64,000 bases of DNA from Streptomyces bauhiniae (lineage in GTDB: Bacteria; Actinomycetota; Actinomycetes; Streptomycetales; Streptomycetaceae). The position numbers and the translations under genes were made by a program. The stretch lies in the NCBI RefSeq assembly GCF_004784475.1, contig NZ_SRRT01000003.1, positions 1 through 64,000 on the forward strand, given 5' to 3'. The notes below the pieces were generated by a model. That model searched no databases and was not told where the DNA came from. It saw only the letters and a program-made list of their open reading frames with translations. Position 1 is the first letter of the stretch. The number at the start of each line of letters is the position of its first letter. Shown here one piece after another: positions 55,222 through 64,000 of this stretch.

Positions 55222-56722
55222 GCGGTGGTCTGCTGGTCGCGGGGACGACGTCCGACGCGGGCAAGAGCGTGGTGACGGCCGGGATCTGCCGGTGGCTGGT
55301 CCGGCAGGGCGTCAAGGTGGCGCCGTTCAAGGGGCAGAACATGTCCCTCAACTCCTTCGTGACCCGTGAGGGCGCGGAGATCGGGCGGGCGCAGGCCATG
55401 CAGGCGCAGGCGTGCCGGGTGGAGCCGACCGCGCTGATGAACCCCGTGCTGCTGAAGCCCGGCGGTGAGCGCAGCAGCCAAGTGGTGCTGCTGGGGAAGC
55501 CGGTGGGCGAGCTGAGCGCGCGGGGGTACCACGGCGGGCGTCAACAAGCCTTGTTGGGCACGGTGTTGGAGTGCCTTGCGGAGTTGCGGGGCACGTATGA
55601 CGCGGTGATCTGTGAGGGCGCGGGTTCGCCGGCCGAGATCAACCTGCGGCGCACCGACATCGTCAACATGGGCGTCGCGCGGGGCGCCGGGCTGCCCGTC
55701 CTCGTCGTCGGCGACATCGACCGGGGCGGGGTCTTCGCGTCCTTCTTCGGCACCGTCGCCCTGCTCTCCCCCGAGGACCAGGCGCTGGTCGCCGGGTTCC
55801 TGGTGAACAAGTTCCGGGGCGACGTGACGCTGCTGGAACCTGGGCTCGACATGCTGCGCGGGCTCACCGGACGGCACACCTACGGGGTGCTGCCGTTCCG
55901 GCACGGGCTCGGCATCGACGAGGAGGACGGTCTCCGGGTGTCCCTGCGCGGGACCGTACGGGAATCCACCGTCGCTCCCCCGTACGGCGAGGACGTGCTG
56001 CGGGTCGCCGTGTGCGCGGTCCCGCTGATGTCCAACTTCACCGATGTGGACGCCCTGGCCGCCGAACCCGGCGTGGTGGTCCGCTTCGTGGACCGGCCGG
56101 AGGAGCTGGCCGACGCGGACCTCGTGGTGGTGCCGGGCACGCGCGGCACCGTACGGGCGCTTCAGTGGCTGCGCGAGCGGGGGCTCGCGGACGCGCTAGC
56201 GCGCCGGGCCGCCGAGGGGCGTCCGGTGCTCGGGATCTGCGGCGGCTTCCAGGTGCTCGGCGAGCACATCGAGGACGACGTCGAGTCGCGCGCCGGAAGC
56301 GTGCCGGGGCTCGGGCTGCTCCCGGTGCGGGTGCGGTTCCACCCCGAGAAGACCCTGGCCCGGCCCGTAGGGGAAGCCCTGGGTGAGCCGGTCGAGGGGT
56401 ACGAGATCCATCACGGGGTCGCCGAGGTGCTGGGCGGGATGCCCTTCCTGGACGGCTGCCGTACCGGCCAGGTCTGGGGCACCCACTGGCACGGCTCGCT
56501 GGAGTCGGACGGCTTCCGGCGCGCCTTCCTGCGTGAGGTCGCCGCCGCCTGTGGGCGCCGCTTCGTCCCGGCCCCCGACACGTCGTTCGCCGCGCTGCGC
56601 GAGGAGCAGCTCGACCTGCTCGGCGACCTCATCGAACACCACGCGGACACGGACGCGCTCTGGCGGCTCATCGAGTCGGGCGCGCCCGCAGGACTGCCCT
56701 TCATTCCACCGGGAGCGCCCGC

Positions 56723-56726
<4 letters not shown>
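55218..56726 (+). CDS. cobQ: Cobyric acid synthase (glutamine-hydrolysing)
   Basis: A 502-residue amidotransferase that amidates four carboxyl groups of adenosylcobyrinic acid a,c-diamide. It has an N-terminal dethiobiotin-synthetase-like P-loop domain ([10 protein letters not shown] near residue 8) and a C-terminal class I glutaminase-type domain with nucleophile Cys341 in LGICGGF and the His in [13 protein letters not shown] at 55218. Overlaps cobD and cobN. Confidence 0.97.
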
Positions 56727-60369
<3,643 letters not shown>

Positions 60370-60373
<4 letters not shown>

Positions 60374-62379
60374 GCACGCGATTCCCGTTCACCGCGGTGG
60401 TCGGGCAGCAGGATCTGCAACTGGCCCTGCTGCTCAACGCCGTCGCGCCGAACATCGGCGGGGTGCTCGTGCGGGGCGAGAAGGGCACCGCCAAGAGCAC
60501 CGCCGTACGTGCGCTGGCCGCGCTGCTGCCCGAGGTCGAGGTGGTCGCGGGGTGCCGGTTCTCCTGTGATCCGGCTTCGCCCGATCCGACGTGCCCGGAC
60601 GGGCCGCACACCGGGGCGGGGGCCGAGGCGCGGGATGCGCGGATGGTCGAGTTGCCGGTGGGGGCGTCCGAGGACCGGCTGGTCGGGGCGCTGGACATCG
60701 AGCGGGCGCTCGCGGAGGGGGTCAAGGCGTTCGAGCCGGGGCTGCTGGCGTCGGCCAACCGGGGCATCCTCTACGTCGACGAAGTCAACCTGCTGCACGA
60801 CCACTTGGTGGACGTGCTGCTCGACGCGGCCGCGATGGGCGCCTCGTACGTCGAGCGCGAGGGCGTCTCCGTACGGCATGCCGCGCGGTTCCTGCTGGTC
60901 GGGACGATGAACCCCGAAGAGGGGGAACTGCGGCCGCAGTTGCTCGACCGGTTCGGGCTGACCGTGGAGGTCGCGGCCTCGCGGGAGCCGGATCAGCGGG
61001 TGGAGGTCGTGCGGCGCAGGCTGGCGTACGACGACGATCCGGCCGCCTTCGCGGCGCGCTGGGCGGACGAGGAGCGTGCCGTACGGCAACGCATCGTCGC
61101 GGCGCGGGAGTTGCTGCCCAAGGTGCGGCTGGGTGACGGGGCGCTGAAGCAGATCGCGGCGACCTGCGCGGCCTTCGAGGTGGACGGCATGCGGGCCGAC
61201 ATCGTGATGGCGCGTACCGCGACCGCGCTGGCCGCGTGGGACGGGCGCAGCGATGTGCTCGCCGAGGACGTGCGGCAGGCCGCGCTGCTGGCGCTGCCGC
61301 ACCGCCGCAGGCGCAACCCGTTCGACGCGCCGGGTCTGGACGAGGACAAGCTCGACCAGACGCTTCAGGAGTCGGCCGGGGGCGACGACGATCCAGATCC
61401 CGATCCGGACGGTCCCGGTGGCGGGGGCGGGCAGCCGTCGCCCTCGCCCGAGGAAGGTCCGCAGGGCGGGGACGCGGGCGCGCAGCCCGAGGCCGGGGAG
61501 GACGGGGAGCCGCAGCCGTCGGCCGGCGGTGCGGGTGAGCAGGCGCCGGCGCGGGCGGCGGAGCCGTTCCGTACCAAGGCGCTGACCGTGCCCGGTGTCG
61601 GGGCGGGTGCGGCCGGGCGGCGTTCGCGGGCGCGGACCGAGCGCGGGCGGACCACCGGTGCGCTGCGGCCGCGCGGGGCGCTGACCAAGCTGCACCTGGC
61701 GGCCACCGTACGGGCGGCGGCTCCGCATCAGCGGGCGCGGGGCCGGTCGGGGCCGGGGCTGGTGCTGCGCCGGGACGATCTGCGGCAGGCGGCGCGGGAG
61801 GGGCGCGAGGGGAACCTCGTGCTGTTCGTGGTGGACGCCTCCGGTTCGATGGCGGCGCGGCAGCGGATGAGCGCGGTGAAGGGTGCCGTGCTGTCGCTGC
61901 TGCTGGACGCCTACCAGCGGCGGGACAAGGTCGGCCTGGTGACCTTCCGGGGTACGTCGGCCGAGGTGGCGCTGCCGCCGACCTCGTCGGTGGACGCGGC
62001 GGCGGCCCGGCTGGAGTCGCTGCCGACGGGCGGCCGTACGCCGCTGGCGGCGGGGCTGCTGAAGGCGCACGACGTGCTGCGGGTGGAGCGGCTGCGGGAC
62101 CCGTCCCGGCGGGCGCTGCTGGTGGTGGTGACGGACGGCCGGGCGACCGGTGGTCCGGAGCCGGTGGCGCTGGCGGGACGTGCGGCGCGGCTGTTCGGCG
62201 CGGAGTCGGTGGCCTCGGTGGTCGTGGACTGCGAGTCGGGGCCGGTGCGGCTGGGGCTCGCGGGGCGGCTCGCGGAGGAGCTGGGGGGTACGGCGGTGAC
62301 GCTGGAGGAGCTGCGGGCGGACGCGATCGCCGGGCTGGTCAGGGATGTGCGGGGGACGACTTCGAGGAGGGCCGCGTAG
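60370..62379 (+). CDS. Fused AAA/VWA chelatase subunit (BchI/BchD-like)
   Basis: A 669-residue protein joining a complete AAA+ domain (1-330; Walker A GEKGTAKS 36-43, Walker B ILYVDEVNLL) to a C-terminal von Willebrand A domain (about 480-665; MIDAS DASGS at 489) through an acidic, Pro/Gly/Gln-rich linker (about 335-425). Usually I and D functions are on separate proteins (CobS/CobT or BchI/BchD). Placed between cobN and cobO, it most likely powers CobN. GTG at 60370. Confidence 0.93.
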
Positions 62380-62978
62380 TGCCGCAGGGGCAGCCGAGTG
62401 TGGTGCCGGACGACGGGTTGACGACACGGCAGCGGCGCAATCGTCCGCTGGTGGTCGTGCACACCGGGATCGGGAAGGGCAAGTCGACGGCCGCGTTCGG
62501 GCTGGCGTTGCGGGCCTGGAACCAGGGGTGGCCGATCGGGGTGTTCCAGTTCGTCAAGTCGGCGAAGTGGAAGGTCGGCGAGGAGAACGCGCTGCGCGTG
62601 CTGGGTGCCTCCGGCGAGGGCGGGACCGTCGACTGGCACAAGATGGGTGAGGGGTGGTCCTGGGTGCAGCGGGACGCCCAGCTCGACAACGAGGAGAAGG
62701 CTCGGGAGGGGTGGGCGCAGGTCAAGCGGGACCTCGCCGCGGAGACGTACCGGCTGTATGTGCTGGACGAGTTCGCGTATCCGATGCACTGGGGGTGGGT
62801 GGACACGGAGGAGGTCGTCTCCGTGCTGCGGGCCCGGCCGGGGAATCAGCATGTGGTGATCACCGGGCGTAACGCGCCTGCTCCGCTGGTGGAGTTCGCG
62901 GATCTGGTGACCGACATGTCCAAGGTGAAGCACCCGATGGACGCCGGGCAGAAGGGGCAGAGGGGCATCGAGTGGTGA
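62379..62978 (+). CDS. cobO: Cob(I)yrinic acid a,c-diamide adenosyltransferase
   Basis: A 199-residue CobO/BtuR-type enzyme that transfers the adenosyl group of ATP to Co(I) corrinoids. P-loop GIGKGKST (30-37) near the N-terminus, LYVLDEF and KVKHPMDAGQKGQRGIEW at the end are typical. The GTG at 62379 shares one base with the previous stop (TAGTG), and the stop shares one base with cobB (TGATG). Confidence 0.96.
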   Translation: MPQGQPSVVPDDGLTTRQRRNRPLVVVHTGIGKGKSTAAFGLALRAWNQGWPIGVFQFVKSAKWKVGEENALRVLGASGEGGTVDWHKMGEGWSWVQRDAQLDNEEKAREGWAQVKRDLAAETYRLYVLDEFAYPMHWGWVDTEEVVSVLRARPGNQHVVITGRNAPAPLVEFADLVTDMSKVKHPMDAGQKGQRGIEW

Positions 62979-64000
62979 TGTCCGTTCCCCGGCTGGTCAT
63001 CGCCGCGCCCTCGTCGGGGTGCGGGAAGACCACTGTCGCCACGGGGCTGATGGCCGCGTTCGCCTCGCGGGGGCTTGCCGTGTCTCCGCACAAGGTGGGG
63101 CCCGATTACATCGACCCCGGGTATCACGCGCTCGCCACCGGGCGGGTGGGGCGGAATCTCGACGCGTATCTGTGTGGGCCGGAGTTGGTCGCTCCGCTGT
63201 TCGGGCATGGGGCTCGGGGGTGTGATCTCGCGGTCGTTGAAGGGGTGATGGGGCTCTACGACGGGGCCGCTGGGCAGGGGGAGCTGGCGTCCACGGCGCA
63301 GGTCGCCAAGTTGCTGCGGGCGCCGGTGGTGCTGGTCGTTGACGCTTCGTCGCAGTCCCGGTCGGTGGCCGCGCTGGTGCATGGGTTCGCGTCCTGGGAT
63401 ACGGGGGTGCGGATCGGGGGTGTGATCCTCAACAAGGTGGGGTCTTCGCGGCACGAGGTTCTGCTGCGGGAGGCTTTGGAGGAGGCGGGGGTGCCGGTAC
63501 TTGGCGTGCTCCGGCGGGCGGCCCAGGTGGAGACGCCTTCGCGGCATCTGGGTCTGGTGCCGGTGGCTGAGCGGGGTGCTGCCGCTGTGTCTGCGGTCGC
63601 GGCGATGGGGGCGCAGGTTGCTGCCGGGTGCGACTTGGATGCGTTGATGGCGCTGGCGCGGAGTGCGGGGGCGTTGCCGGGTGGCGGGTGGTCTGCGGCT
63701 GAGGCCCTTTCTTTGCCCACCCACGACCACCCGTCTCGGTTGGTTGAGAGGCGGGGCGAGGACAGCGACGCTGTACGCCAGCGTCCAGTCGTTGCCGTTG
63801 CCGGTGGCCCCGCTTTCACCTTTTCCTATGCCGAGCACGCTGAGTTGCTCGATGCCGCTGGGGCTGACGTCGTCGCCTTTGACCCGCTGCGGGACGAGCG
63901 GTTGCCCGAGGGGACTCGGGGGCTCGTCATCGGTGGGGGTTTCCCCGAGGTCTACGCCAGTGAGCTTGGGGCCAATGAAGCGCTGCGTAAGGAGATTGCC
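62978..64000 (+). CDS. cobB: Cobyrinic acid a,c-diamide synthase (partial, runs off the window)
   Basis: 341 codons of a cobyrinate/hydrogenobyrinate a,c-diamide synthase. P-loop APSSGCGKTT (10-19) and the HKVGPDYIDPGYH block identify the family; the glutaminase-type half begins after residue 265 and reaches GLVIGGGFPEVYAS before the edge. The catalytic Cys lies beyond the window. Codon choice is markedly less GC-biased (many GCT, GTT, TCT, TTG) than in the other cob genes. ATG at 62978; GTG at 62975 would add one residue. Confidence 0.95.
   Translation, partial: MSVPRLVIAAPSSGCGKTTVATGLMAAFASRGLAVSPHKVGPDYIDPGYHALATGRVGRNLDAYLCGPELVAPLFGHGARGCDLAVVEGVMGLYDGAAGQGELASTAQVAKLLRAPVVLVVDASSQSRSVAALVHGFASWDTGVRIGGVILNKVGSSRHEVLLREALEEAGVPVLGVLRRAAQVETPSRHLGLVPVAERGAAAVSAVAAMGAQVAAGCDLDALMALARSAGALPGGGWSAAEALSLPTHDHPSRLVERRGEDSDAVRQRPVVAVAGGPAFTFSYAEHAELLDAAGADVVAFDPLRDERLPEGTRGLVIGGGFPEVYASELGANEALRKEIA

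Overview
The window is chromosomal DNA of a Streptomyces species or a very close relative. GC content is very high, third codon positions are almost always G or C, GTG and TTG starts are common, and the gene families are typical of streptomycetes (WhiJ-type regulator with DUF397 partner, small GATC-binding protein Gbn, Spo0M, SGM_5486-type peptide, fabG-fabI pair, SCO18xx-like cobalamin cluster). No integrase, transposase, tRNA gene or CRISPR array was found.

Layout. 1-565: the 5' end of a 16S rRNA gene on the minus strand with its long leader and promoter. 562-6642: DNA repair (3-methyladenine glycosylase), Spo0M, a PEBP protein, an HNH nuclease, an SPFH/NfeD membrane pair, an ABC ATPase and an unrecognised conserved protein. 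6652-9613: a GAF-type histidine kinase/LuxR-type response regulator pair, and a secreted SLT-domain muralytic enzyme with a structured 5' leader. 9702-18867: an FHA-ABC exporter, serB, a SixA phosphatase, small membrane proteins, an MFS transporter divergent from a GntR regulator, and fabG-fabI. 19037-21353: an accessory block with a Phd/PIN toxin-antitoxin pair and a WhiJ-like triad (anti-sigma-type ATPase, XRE/DUF5753 regulator, DUF397 protein). 21406-30260: tldD-tldE, tyrS, small proteins, moaA and an acetate-permease-like SSS/DUF485 pair. 30549-39588: a secreted subtilase, CoA transferase, alcohol dehydrogenase, DEDDh exonuclease with BRCT domain, SURF1, GH15 enzyme and an SDR protein without the usual active site. 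39615-42889: an Asp23/AmaP envelope cluster. 42904-53919: enoyl-CoA hydratase, gbn, an ABC-F ATPase, a zinc metallopeptidase, hydrolases, a GH25 lysozyme, and a Pho-box-preceded PiT phosphate permease with a small partner.

54046-64000: an adenosylcobalamin riboswitch followed by a tightly overlapping cobalamin operon, cobD-cobQ-cobN-fused chelatase-cobO-cobB (the last cut by the window edge). CobB makes the a,c-diamide, CobN with the fused AAA/VWA protein inserts cobalt, CobO adenosylates, CobQ amidates and CobD attaches the aminopropanol arm. Every gene start overlaps the preceding stop, so translation is probably coupled along the operon. A 19-codon reading frame lies between riboswitch and cobD.

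Most of the window is core chromosome. The parts most worth a second look are the WhiJ-like/toxin-antitoxin block, the structured leader of the SLT gene, the Asp23 cluster with its divergent partner, the GATC cluster upstream of gbn and the cobD leader frame.
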